Below, piece after piece: positions 1 to 7,355 of a DNA stretch of 64,000 bases. Numbering within the stretch: the stretch's first letter is position 1; every line of letters begins with the position of its first letter. Made by a program: the position numbers and the translations under genes. The DNA is taken from NCBI GenBank assembly GCA_037445875.1, contig JBBIJR010000008.1:4627-68626 (forward strand), read 5' to 3'. The notes beneath the pieces are model-generated. The model was not told the DNA's origin. It was given only the letters and a program-made list of their open reading frames with translations, and searched no databases. Origin of the DNA: JBBIJR01 sp037445875. Its GTDB lineage: Bacteria; CLD3; SB21.

Positions 1-886
1 CGACCAGCTCGTCCGATGACGCAAAGTGCTGTTCATCCCGCAAGCGCACCAAGAATTCCAAAGTGACGTCCTGGCCGTAGAACTCGGTGTTCAGATCCAA
101 AACGTGGGTCTCTACCAGCAGTTCAGATCCTGCGCTGAAGGTGGGTCGACTACCGATGTTTGTGACGCTGGGGTACCTCTGTCCTGCCCATTCAAAACGA
201 GTCGCATACACGCCCCTGTTTGGGAGCGACTTGTGGGCAGAAAACGGTTGGATGTTTGCCGTCGGAATACCTATGCTCCGGCCGCGTCCGTCCCCACGAA
301 CCACGGTTCCTCTCATGCGGTACGGACGACCCAGGAGAGTGTTGGCTCTTGATAGCTCGCCGGTCCTCAAGTACTCCCGGATCGTGCTGCTCTTTACCGG
401 CACACCATCGAACATGAATGGTTCTACTTCTTCTACTTCGAAACCCCATTGCGCGCCCATATCCCGCATGGTCTGAATGTTTCCGCTGCGGCCCCTTCCG
501 AATGTGTGGTCATAGCCTAATATGCAGCGTGTCATCCCTATGCGCCGAAGTAAAACTTCCTCGACGAACTGTTGTCCTGTCATCGCGGCAATGCGATGAT
601 TGAAGTTGATCACAACCATCGCATCGACACCCAACTCGTTCAGGATCTCCGCTTTTTCCGGAGTTTCCGTTAATATGCGGACTTCAGATCGAGGAGTTTG
701 ACGGATAACGGTCTGAGGGTGGGGTTCGAATGTGACAACCACGCTCCGCTGCCGCCGGCCTTGAGCCTGCTCGACAACCCTGCGAAGAATCGCTTGGTGG
801 CCCAAGTGCACGCCGTCGAACGTTCCTATCGTGAGAATCGTGTCCGTCCGGTACCCAACGGCTTCAAGCGTGTTCTGAATGATCAT
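1..886 (-). CDS. ribF: Bifunctional riboflavin kinase / FAD synthetase, C-terminus cut by window edge
   Basis: This enzyme phosphorylates riboflavin to FMN and adenylates FMN to FAD in the cytoplasm. The reading frame starts at ATG 886 and is open to the window edge, giving 295 residues. The N-terminal FAD-synthetase domain shows the nucleotidyltransferase motif TIGTFDGVHLGHQ near residues 19-31 and LGYDHTFGRGRSGN near residue 130. The riboflavin-kinase domain follows with RGDGRGRSIGIPTANI around residues 205-220. Family length is about 310, so only some 15-20 residues are missing. It begins 4 bases after the truB stop, so it is the last visible gene of the rimP-nusA-infB operon, a common bacterial arrangement. 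Identification is secure; the missing end cannot be judged. Confidence 0.96.
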   Translation of the reverse strand, partial: MIIQNTLEAVGYRTDTILTIGTFDGVHLGHQAILRRVVEQAQGRRQRSVVVTFEPHPQTVIRQTPRSEVRILTETPEKAEILNELGVDAMVVINFNHRIAAMTGQQFVEEVLLRRIGMTRCILGYDHTFGRGRSGNIQTMRDMGAQWGFEVEEVEPFMFDGVPVKSSTIREYLRTGELSRANTLLGRPYRMRGTVVRGDGRGRSIGIPTANIQPFSAHKSLPNRGVYATRFEWAGQRYPSVTNIGSRPTFSAGSELLVETHVLDLNTEFYGQDVTLEFLVRLRDEQHFASSDELV

Positions 887-890
887 GGTA

Positions 891-1640
891 TCAAAACCGT
901 TGGAGCCATACAGAAACGGTTACAGGTTCGACGGCATCTTCCACCCTGTAAAGCCCGACGCGGGTCCGCCGCAACGATCGAACCAATGCTCCAGACCCCA
1001 GCTGGTTGCCGAGGTCGCGGGCAATGGAACGGATGTACGTGCCTTTTGAGCAGACGATTCGGAAGTCGACGATTCCGTGACGATAATCCATGACCTCAAA
1101 CCGATGTACAGTCACGGTTCGCGGCTTCAGATCCGGTTGCAGACCAGCCCGCGCCTTTTTGTATGCCCGTACTCCATTCACCTTTACGGCAGAATAAGCG
1201 GGCGGAGTCTGTTCGATCTCACCAACAAATGATAGACAAATCCGTGCTATGCCCTCGTGCGTGATGTCCGGCAAAGGCTTCTGGGCGATGACGTGCCCTT
1301 CCACGTCGTCCGTATCGGTCTGCGTACCCAACTGAAATGCTCCGACATATTCTTTTTCCAGGTTCGAGAGTTCTTGTGCGCATCTTGTGGCCCGACCGGA
1401 ACACACGACGAGCAGGCCGGTCGCGAATGGGTCGAGGGTGCCGCAATGGCCTATCCTCCGCACGTGGGTCGCATTCCTGAGTTTGTGAACGACATCAAAA
1501 GACGTCCAGCCGGCGGGCTTGTCTACGAGAAAGACGCATCCGTCCTCGAACAAATCCTTCGGCTTCTTCCCAAAGCTCCAACGATCATCCTGAATGATGG
1601 ACAGGGACAGGAGGGGGAACTCTTCAGCTTTCCTTGGCAT
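891..1640 (-). CDS. truB: tRNA pseudouridine(55) synthase TruB
   Basis: TruB makes pseudouridine 55 in the T-loop of tRNAs. The 249-residue product has the family's KPAGWTSFDVV stretch (residues 41-51) and the catalytic motif GHCGTLDPFATGLL with Asp at residue 70, followed by the conserved EYVGAFQLGTQTDTDD segment. It stops at the end of the catalytic fold, so it lacks the C-terminal PUA domain of longer TruB proteins. About 35 residues precede the first conserved motif, more than usual, but no internal ATG offers a shorter start. Its start overlaps the end of rbfA by 17 bases, which suggests translational coupling in the operon. Identification is firm. Confidence 0.96.
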   Translation of the reverse strand: MPRKAEEFPLLSLSIIQDDRWSFGKKPKDLFEDGCVFLVDKPAGWTSFDVVHKLRNATHVRRIGHCGTLDPFATGLLVVCSGRATRCAQELSNLEKEYVGAFQLGTQTDTDDVEGHVIAQKPLPDITHEGIARICLSFVGEIEQTPPAYSAVKVNGVRAYKKARAGLQPDLKPRTVTVHRFEVMDYRHGIVDFRIVCSKGTYIRSIARDLGNQLGSGALVRSLRRTRVGLYRVEDAVEPVTVSVWLQRF

Positions 1641-1974
1641 TCCGTATTTCTTTGAAAAGCTGTTCGATACGATCGGCGTTCACGAGGTGTTCGTCATGGT
1701 AGAACCTGAGCTCCGGCATGTACTTAAGCGTGATGCGCTCGCTCAATTTGGAACGAAAGAACCCCTGGGCGCGGTTTAACGCGGATGTCAGCACCTGAAC
1801 GGCCTGCTGATTGCCTGCTGCGGTGAAGTAAACCTTGGCGAGGCCAAGGTCATCGGTCATCCGAACTCCCGTAATCGTAAGGTCTTTGAACCGTTCATCC
1901 CGGCTTTCATAGCGGAAAATTGCTCCCAATTCCCGATGAATCAGTTCGGCCAATCGATGCGGGCGCTGTTTCAT
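1624..1974 (-). CDS. rbfA: Ribosome-binding factor A
   Basis: RbfA is a small KH-fold protein that helps mature the 30S subunit by acting on the 5' end of 16S rRNA. The 116-residue product shows the expected features: RPHRLAELIHRELGAIF at the start, the ITGVRMTDDLGLAKVYFT strand and the LPELRFYHDEHLVNADRIEQLF-like end (here beginning MPELRFYHDEH). Length and position between ylxP and truB match the canonical operon. There are 3 bases between the upstream ylxP stop and this start, and the 3' end overlaps truB. Identification is secure. Confidence 0.95.
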   Translation of the reverse strand: MKQRPHRLAELIHRELGAIFRYESRDERFKDLTITGVRMTDDLGLAKVYFTAAGNQQAVQVLTSALNRAQGFFRSKLSERITLKYMPELRFYHDEHLVNADRIEQLFKEIRNAKES

Positions 1975-1977
1975 TGA

Positions 1978-2259
1978 TCAGTATATCTGTACGCTGTGGC
2001 GGACAACTTCCGCTTCTCCATGAGCTTCAATCAATTTGATGATCTCGGAGAACGTCCGTTCGATTACACTTTGCTCGTTCGTGACCACTGCCACGGCTAG
2101 CCCGGCCCTTTGCCACTTGTCCAGGTGATCCGTTTCAGCAATGGAAACGTTGAATTTGTGAATTACCCGGTCTTTGATGCTCTTGACCACGAACCTCTTC
2201 TCTTTGAGAGATCCGCTCGCGTGGATGAACACATCCAGTTCGCACACGCCGACGAACAT
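1978..2259 (-). CDS. ylxP: DUF503 / YlxP-like small protein
   Basis: This 93-residue protein belongs to the DUF503 family, known as YlxP in Bacillus, whose gene usually sits between infB and rbfA. Visible family signs are the ELDVFIHASGSLKEKR start, VVKSIKDRVIHKFNVSIAE in the middle and the AEVVRHSVQIY end. The molecular role is not settled; the constant neighbourhood with infB, rbfA and truB points to ribosome assembly or translation. It starts 1 base after the infB stop. The family assignment is confident, the function is inferred only from context. Confidence 0.9.
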   Translation of the reverse strand: MFVGVCELDVFIHASGSLKEKRFVVKSIKDRVIHKFNVSIAETDHLDKWQRAGLAVAVVTNEQSVIERTFSEIIKLIEAHGEAEVVRHSVQIY

Positions 2260-2260
2260 C

Positions 2261-4909
2261 TCAGACCGAGAGCGTGCGTTTGACCTCGAGCCGCTCGTAA
2301 CACTCGATCACATCGCCGGTCTTGATGTCGTTGAAGCCGTCGAGCGTCAGTCCGCACTCGAAGCCCATGGCAACTTCTCGCACATCGTCTTTGAATCGCT
2401 TCAGCGAGGCCAGTTTACCCTCGTGAACCACTTCGCCGTTCCTGAGCAGCCGGATCGGTTGGGTCCGATTGATCTTGCCATCGATGACGTGACAGCCGGC
2501 GACGGTACCCACCCTTGAAATCTTGAAGATCTCACGTATTTCCACGGTTCCCGTTATCTTGTCCTCAAACTCGGGTTCTAAGAGTCCCTCCAAGGCCTTG
2601 CGTATGTCCTCGATACAGTCGTAAATAATATTGTAGTATCGAATATCGATGTTTTCCTTTTCTGCCAGCTTTCGTGCATTCAGGTTCGGGCGGACATGGA
2701 AACCGATAATGATGGCACCTGAGGCTGTTGCCAGCAAGACGTCCGACTCGGTGATTACGCCCACGCCCCGGTGGATAATGTCGACTTTCACCTCGGCGGA
2801 ACTCAGGCGCTGTATGGAATCGCTCAACGCCTCGACGGATCCGTCCACGTCCCCCTTCAATACAATGGGTAGGTTCTGGACTTTTCCCAGCCGCACCTGC
2901 TTGGAAATCTCATCCAGCGTCAGGAACCGGACGCGCCGGTGGTCCTGCTCGCGCTTGAGCTGCTGCCTTCGGATGGCAAGGTCGCGCGCGACGCGTTCAC
3001 TCGGTGTGACGATGAACTTGTCGCCAGCTTGAGGCATGCCATCGAATCCAATGACCTGTGCCGGTGTGGAAGGGTACGCTTCTGCCAGAGAACGTCCTCT
3101 TTCATCAAACATCGCCTTAACTCGACCGGCATAAATGCCGCAAATAAAGGGGTCTCCTATCCTTAATGTGCCATCGGAAATGAGGACCGTCGCCGTTGCG
3201 CCCCTTCCCTTGTCGAGCCTGGACTCAATGACCGTGCCCAGACTGCGACCCTCGGTCCTTGATTTCAGTTCCATGAGCTCGGCTTCCAGCACGATTTTCT
3301 CGAGTAATTGGTCGACGTTGATACCCTTCTTGGCCGACAACTCGACACACTGGTACTTGCCTCCCCATTCCTCGATAAGAACTCCCTTTTCCGATAGCTG
3401 CGTCTTGATCCGCAAGGGATTGGCCTCGGGTTTGTCAATCTTGTTTATTGCGATGATGATGGGTACGCTGGCAGCTTGCGCATGATTGATTGCTTCGATC
3501 GTTTGCGGCATGACACTGTCGTCGGCGGCCACGACGATCACGACGATGTCCGTGACCTGGGCACCGCGGGCACGCATGGCCGTGAATGCCTCGTGACCCG
3601 GTGTGTCGAGGAAGGTGATTCGCCGGCCATCGGGCAGCTCCACCTCATAGGCGCCGATGTGCTGGGTGATCCCGCCTGCTTCGCCGGCGACAACGTTCGT
3701 CCGTCGAACATAATCCAGCAGCGAAGTTTTTCCGTGGTCCACGTGCCCCATGATGGTGACGATGGGAGCACGCGCTTTGCGCTCGAAGGCCTCCTCGTTC
3801 TCCTCGAGAGTTTCCTCGCGGACGTCGTACTCTTCGGATCGCTCGACATCAAAGCCGAATTCGGACGCCACAAGAGTAATCGTATCCATGTCCAACCGTT
3901 GATTGATGGAGACGATCAATCCAAGGGACATGCAGGTCTTGATGACTTCAGGAACCTCGACCTCCATCAGGTCGGCAAGTTCATGAACAGAAATATACTC
4001 CGGCACACGCAGCATGGTATTCTCGTCCTCGAGTGAGGCTTCCATCGCTTCGGCTTCGCGCTCCGCGCGTTTTCGTCTCTTGCGCCTCTGTCTTTCCTCA
4101 CCCGCCGTGCGAGCATCGTCCATCTTGGCTAGCGTTTCGCGTATCGCTGCCTCCACATCCTTCTCGTTTACCTTGCTCTTCTTTTTCTTCTTCTTCTTTC
4201 CTTTTGCGCCCTTATCTTCAACAGGCGCCGGCACCGCGGGAGGGGTCTCATCGGTGCGCTCCTTTTTCTTTCGCACCCGGCGCCCGCCTACGATTTCGTA
4301 TTGTTCATCTTTAAGGGCCTGCTTTTCAAGCTGCTGCCGGGCCTTTTCGAACGCCAGCTTGAACTCCTCGATGGTCTTTTGCGAGGATTTGAGGTTTTCC
4401 AGTAGATCGACGACTTTCTTCTCGCCGGCTTCGACGATCGGTTTGTCTTCGATACGGAGATCGGTGTCCCGCAGTTTCGACTTTGAAGTTACGTCGCCAT
4501 CCTCTTGCTTGCCCGCCTTGGCTTCTTTCTTTGGCTCTTTGTGTTTTTCCTCAACCAGGGCGTCGGCCTCGGTCACGGCTACCTCTGCCAGGGCTTCATG
4601 TATGGTCGGCTCCGAGACCGTGACCGGCTCAGGCATGGCTTCGGCTTGAACGGGCTCCTCAGGGGCAGGCTGCTCAAGCACCGGTTCTCCCGCTTTGCCT
4701 TTCTTCACTTTCTGCTTGATGTAGCTCTCGGCATACTTCTTTTCCTTGCTGAAGCGTGCCAGAATCTTCTCAAGCATGTCGTCATTTACCAAGCTCATGT
4801 GAGTCTTGACGCTCTTGTAGCCGCTCTTCTGCAAGAAGGCAATAATCTCGTCGTGACTCACCAGGAGCTCTTTTGCAACCTGGAATACTTTCTTACCCGC
4901 TTTTGCCAT
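2261..4909 (-). CDS. infB: Translation initiation factor IF-2
   Basis: IF-2 is the GTPase that brings fMet-tRNA to the 30S subunit and drives subunit joining. The 882-residue product has two IF2_N-type modules: one at the extreme N-terminus (VFQVAKELLVSHDEIIAFLQ) and one near residue 300 (YISVHELADLMEVEVPEVI). Between them lies a charged linker with a lysine run near residue 240. The GTPase domain starts near residue 388 with G1 GHVDHGKTSLLD, then GGITQHIGAYEV, G3 DTPGHEAF and NKIDK. The beta-barrel and C-terminal fMet-tRNA domains follow. The gene is 36 bases after nusA. Apart from the lysine-rich linker nothing is odd. Confidence 0.97.
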   Translation of the reverse strand: MAKAGKKVFQVAKELLVSHDEIIAFLQKSGYKSVKTHMSLVNDDMLEKILARFSKEKKYAESYIKQKVKKGKAGEPVLEQPAPEEPVQAEAMPEPVTVSEPTIHEALAEVAVTEADALVEEKHKEPKKEAKAGKQEDGDVTSKSKLRDTDLRIEDKPIVEAGEKKVVDLLENLKSSQKTIEEFKLAFEKARQQLEKQALKDEQYEIVGGRRVRKKKERTDETPPAVPAPVEDKGAKGKKKKKKKSKVNEKDVEAAIRETLAKMDDARTAGEERQRRKRRKRAEREAEAMEASLEDENTMLRVPEYISVHELADLMEVEVPEVIKTCMSLGLIVSINQRLDMDTITLVASEFGFDVERSEEYDVREETLEENEEAFERKARAPIVTIMGHVDHGKTSLLDYVRRTNVVAGEAGGITQHIGAYEVELPDGRRITFLDTPGHEAFTAMRARGAQVTDIVVIVVAADDSVMPQTIEAINHAQAASVPIIIAINKIDKPEANPLRIKTQLSEKGVLIEEWGGKYQCVELSAKKGINVDQLLEKIVLEAELMELKSRTEGRSLGTVIESRLDKGRGATATVLISDGTLRIGDPFICGIYAGRVKAMFDERGRSLAEAYPSTPAQVIGFDGMPQAGDKFIVTPSERVARDLAIRRQQLKREQDHRRVRFLTLDEISKQVRLGKVQNLPIVLKGDVDGSVEALSDSIQRLSSAEVKVDIIHRGVGVITESDVLLATASGAIIIGFHVRPNLNARKLAEKENIDIRYYNIIYDCIEDIRKALEGLLEPEFEDKITGTVEIREIFKISRVGTVAGCHVIDGKINRTQPIRLLRNGEVVHEGKLASLKRFKDDVREVAMGFECGLTLDGFNDIKTGDVIECYERLEVKRTLSV

Positions 4910-4945
4910 AAAGACCTGTGGAATCCGCTTTGAGTTAATATAAAG

Positions 4946-6397
4946 TTAATCTTTTACCTGGAGTTTTTCCAGTATGCCGATCAGTGTGTTCAGCGACCTC
5001 TCTGTCACTCCTTTGATGCCCCTGATGTCGTCCACGTTCGTGATGTCTTTCAGGCGTTCGAATCCCTGGGCGGCCAGTTTTTCGGCGGATCCTTTCGAGA
5101 CACCCTTGAGCCCCAGAATCAAGGTCTCCTCGTTTAGAACCGCCATGCCTTCCTCCTCGGTTGCCTGGATGATTGGAGCGCTGTCGTCTATGACGGACGA
5201 CGGGGTTTCCTCCTCGGACTCGCCGTTGGGGCTTTCATCTTCCGGTGATTCATCGGCGGCCGCTTCCACGGCCAATCGGGCTTGCTCGTCACGCAGGGCG
5301 ATTTCCTCCTGCCTTTCCAGCTCCTCGCTGACCATCTCCTCCATCGTCGGGCTCTGCCCGGTCAACTCCGAGTATTTGATGGTCTGGATTTCATAGCCCG
5401 TCAGACGAGAGGCCAGACTGATGTTCTGCCCGTAGCGGCCGACGGCGACCGACATTTCATCGTCGTTAATGACCGCCAGAGCTTTTCGAGCACTCGTATC
5501 CACCTCTATCCTGAGCGGCTTGGCCGGACTGAGCGCACGCGAAATCAGGATTTCCGGATCGGAACTCCAGCTGATGATATCGATCTTCTCGTTATTCAAC
5601 TCCTTCACGATCGCCTGGATCCGCACTCCTTTCATACCCACACACGCGCCCACCGCATCGATACGCTTGTCGTTGGAATACACGGCGATCTTGGTACGCT
5701 CACCGGGATCGCGGGCAATAGCTTTGATCTCGATGATCCCGTCGTATATTTCCGGTACTTCATTCTCGAAGAGACGCACGAGGAATTGCGGATCGGAACG
5801 GGATACGATAATACGGGGACCGCGGGGGTCGTCCGACACTTCTTTGATGATGGCGCGCACCGTCTCTCCGCGCTTGTATCGCTCATTCGCGATCTGCTCG
5901 TGCTTGGGCATGATCAGTTCCGCCCGCTCGAAAGCCACGATGATTTCGTTCCGGTTGATCTGGCGGATTTCCCCTACAACGACTTCACCCATTCGGTTGG
6001 AGAACTCCTCGAGGATCATTTTTCGCTCGATGTCGCGAATCTTCTGATTGAGAGCCTGTCGTGCGCTGATGATGAGGCGCCGCCCAAAACTCGTCGGGCT
6101 GATGATATCGATGAACTCGTCTCCGGATTCCAGTTCGGGCTCCGTCGCTCGTGCCGATTCCACCGAAATCTGCGTGACGGGATCTTCGACTTCGTCAACG
6201 ACGGCCTTGGTCTGATAAATCTCGATCGTGGCCTTGTCCAGGTTGACAATCACATCGAAGTTATCCGACGTTCCATACTTCTTCTTGATCATCATCTTGA
6301 AAATGTCTTCGATGATCAAGTTGAGCTCGTCTTTGGCAATGTTCTTCTCCTTGGCTATCTGAGAAAACGCCTCGACAATCTCGCTATGATGCTCCAT
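4946..6397 (-). CDS. nusA: Transcription termination/antitermination factor NusA
   Basis: NusA binds RNA polymerase and nascent RNA and modulates pausing, termination and antitermination. The 483-residue product has the N-terminal polymerase-binding domain (residues 1-130), an S1 domain with VVGEIRQINRNEIIVAF, two KH domains including the diagnostic GACVGMKGVRIQAIVKEL and SVAVGRYGQNISLASRLTG, and an acidic linker near residues 385-415. The end contains a helix-hairpin-helix segment (GLKGVSKGSAEKLAAQGFERL). It lies between rimP and infB with gaps of 45 and 36 bases. Because NusA affects terminators, the hairpin in the rimP leader upstream could give feedback on this operon, though that is inference. 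Confidence 0.96.
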   Translation of the reverse strand: MEHHSEIVEAFSQIAKEKNIAKDELNLIIEDIFKMMIKKKYGTSDNFDVIVNLDKATIEIYQTKAVVDEVEDPVTQISVESARATEPELESGDEFIDIISPTSFGRRLIISARQALNQKIRDIERKMILEEFSNRMGEVVVGEIRQINRNEIIVAFERAELIMPKHEQIANERYKRGETVRAIIKEVSDDPRGPRIIVSRSDPQFLVRLFENEVPEIYDGIIEIKAIARDPGERTKIAVYSNDKRIDAVGACVGMKGVRIQAIVKELNNEKIDIISWSSDPEILISRALSPAKPLRIEVDTSARKALAVINDDEMSVAVGRYGQNISLASRLTGYEIQTIKYSELTGQSPTMEEMVSEELERQEEIALRDEQARLAVEAAADESPEDESPNGESEEETPSSVIDDSAPIIQATEEEGMAVLNEETLILGLKGVSKGSAEKLAAQGFERLKDITNVDDIRGIKGVTERSLNTLIGILEKLQVKD

Positions 6398-6442
6398 GAT
6401 ACCTCCGGAAATTCCTGTGTTCCTTATGATGACAAATCAAAT

Positions 6443-6913
6443 TTACCATTTAAGTTGAACGCGCGCCTCGACTACTCGATCGACGTATATCAAGTGCTCA
6501 CCGCTTTCCGTTTTGCGCTTGCCCTTGACGGACAGTGTTACGATGCCGTTGTCGACTCGTTCAACCGTTCCGGATACGTGTTCTTGTCTTCCGTCGGGTG
6601 TTTCGTACGTGACGGCTACTGTTCGACCGACATTCTTACGGAACTGCCATTCATCTTTGAAGGGCCGATCTGTGCCCGGTGATGATACTTCCAGCACGTA
6701 GTTCTCGATTGTCTCGAGGTCGTTCAGTTGTTGAGCTATACGGTGGCTGAAGGCCTGGCACTGATCGATGGTAATTCCGGCTTCGCTGTCGAGGAAAACC
6801 CGCACGAGGGTTCGGCGTTGAATCGGCTTGACCTGCAACTCAATCAATCGGAACTCGGTTCCGCGTACGAGATCCTCAATAATCCGTTGAAGGGGTTCTT
6901 TGTTCACTTCCAT
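6443..6913 (-). CDS. rimP: Ribosome maturation factor RimP
   Basis: RimP takes part in 30S subunit maturation. The 156-residue product shows the family pattern: ELQVKPIQRRTLVRVFLDSEAGITIDQC, then YVLEVSSPGTDRPFKDEWQF and the FRKNVGRTVAVTY strand that opens the C-terminal domain. I chose ATG 6913, which gives the usual MEVNKEPLQRIIEDLV start; an in-frame GTG at 6931 would add six residues. Neither has a clear Shine-Dalgarno sequence. It is the first gene of the operon and is preceded by a promoter at 7011-7039 and a terminator-like hairpin at 6958-6978. Confidence 0.92.
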   Translation of the reverse strand: MEVNKEPLQRIIEDLVRGTEFRLIELQVKPIQRRTLVRVFLDSEAGITIDQCQAFSHRIAQQLNDLETIENYVLEVSSPGTDRPFKDEWQFRKNVGRTVAVTYETPDGRQEHVSGTVERVDNGIVTLSVKGKRKTESGEHLIYVDRVVEARVQLKW

Positions 6914-6949
6914 GCGGTTACTTGCGATCACGGCCTTTGAAAACTGTAA

Positions 6950-6978
6950 AACAAAAAAGTGGGTCTTGCGAACCCACT
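6950..6978 (-). terminator. Leader hairpin with U-tract upstream of rimP (possible attenuator)
   Basis: Read on the minus strand, a perfect 7-bp stem AGTGGGT/ACCCACT with a 7-base loop runs straight into TTTTTTG. It lies about 26-46 bases after the predicted start of transcription and 37 bases before the rimP ATG. No gene ends here on the minus strand, so it is not the terminator of an upstream gene. It most likely acts as a conditional terminator in the leader of the nusA operon; this is inferred from shape and position only. Confidence 0.6.
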
Positions 6979-7010
6979 CCGTAATAGGTAAAGAGACACA
7001 AAAGCTTTAT

Positions 7011-7039
7011 AATTTAGGCAACGGAGATCATTTTTGCAA
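7011..7039 (-). promoter_or_regulatory. Predicted promoter of the rimP-nusA-infB operon
   Basis: On the minus strand TTGCAA (7039-7034) and TAAATT (7016-7011) are separated by exactly 17 bases. This fits the pattern seen before many genes in this window. Transcription would begin near position 7004, ahead of the leader hairpin and rimP. Confidence 0.65.
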
Positions 7040-7070
7040 GGAAAATGTGTGGTTCGTGGGAGATTTCTTC

Positions 7071-7099
7071 TTGCTTTTTTTCAGAGGTTTGGTTACATT
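7071..7099 (+). promoter_or_regulatory. Predicted promoter of tRNA-Ala
   Basis: TTGCTT at 7071-7076 and TACATT at 7094-7099 are 17 bases apart. Transcription would start near 7106, about 45 bases before the tRNA. The sequence around both boxes closely resembles the tatA promoter at 22814-22842: both have TTCTTGCTTTTT and a TTGGTTAC stretch. It lies back to back with the rimP promoter. Confidence 0.7.
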
Positions 7100-7150
7100 T
7101 GCCAACCAGAACAGGTTAGGGTGGTTGTTTTTTTGAGTTTTGTGCTTTTT

Positions 7151-7223
7151 GGGGACATAGCTCAGTTGGGAGAGCGCAAGGCTGGCAGTCTTGAGGTCAG
7201 GGGTTCGACCCCCCTTGTCTCCA
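7151..7223 (+). tRNA. tRNA-Ala (anticodon GGC)
   Basis: The 73-base sequence folds into a full cloverleaf. The acceptor stem GGGGACA pairs with TGTCTCC, the D-stem is GCTC/GAGC, the anticodon stem CAAGG/TCTTG holds the loop CTGGCAG with anticodon GGC, and the T-arm is AGGGG-TTCGACC-CCCCT. The third acceptor pair is G-U, the classic identity mark for alanyl-tRNA synthetase. The discriminator base is A and CCA is not encoded. It is a single-gene unit with its own promoter and terminator. Confidence 0.96.
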
Positions 7224-7229
7224 CTCGAA

Positions 7230-7256
7230 CCTTCGACATTTGTCGGAGGTTTTTCG
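7230..7256 (+). terminator. Rho-independent terminator after tRNA-Ala
   Basis: A 9-bp stem CCTTCGACA/TGTCGGAGG with one G-U pair and a 2-base loop is followed by TTTTT. It begins 6 bases after the tRNA end. Confidence 0.8.
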
Positions 7257-7355
7257 TTTGAGAGGGCCATGCGGCCCGACACAGTCGGGGAAGGCAGCAG
7301 TTCTGTGCGGTGGGACTTCGGCCTCCGTCAAATATGTGTTTTTCTGCTGTGTTCC

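Noticed and set aside
5282..6682. Long open frame of 466 codons on the plus strand
   Set aside because: It is antisense to nusA and rimP, has no family features or ribosome site, and follows from the base composition of the real genes.
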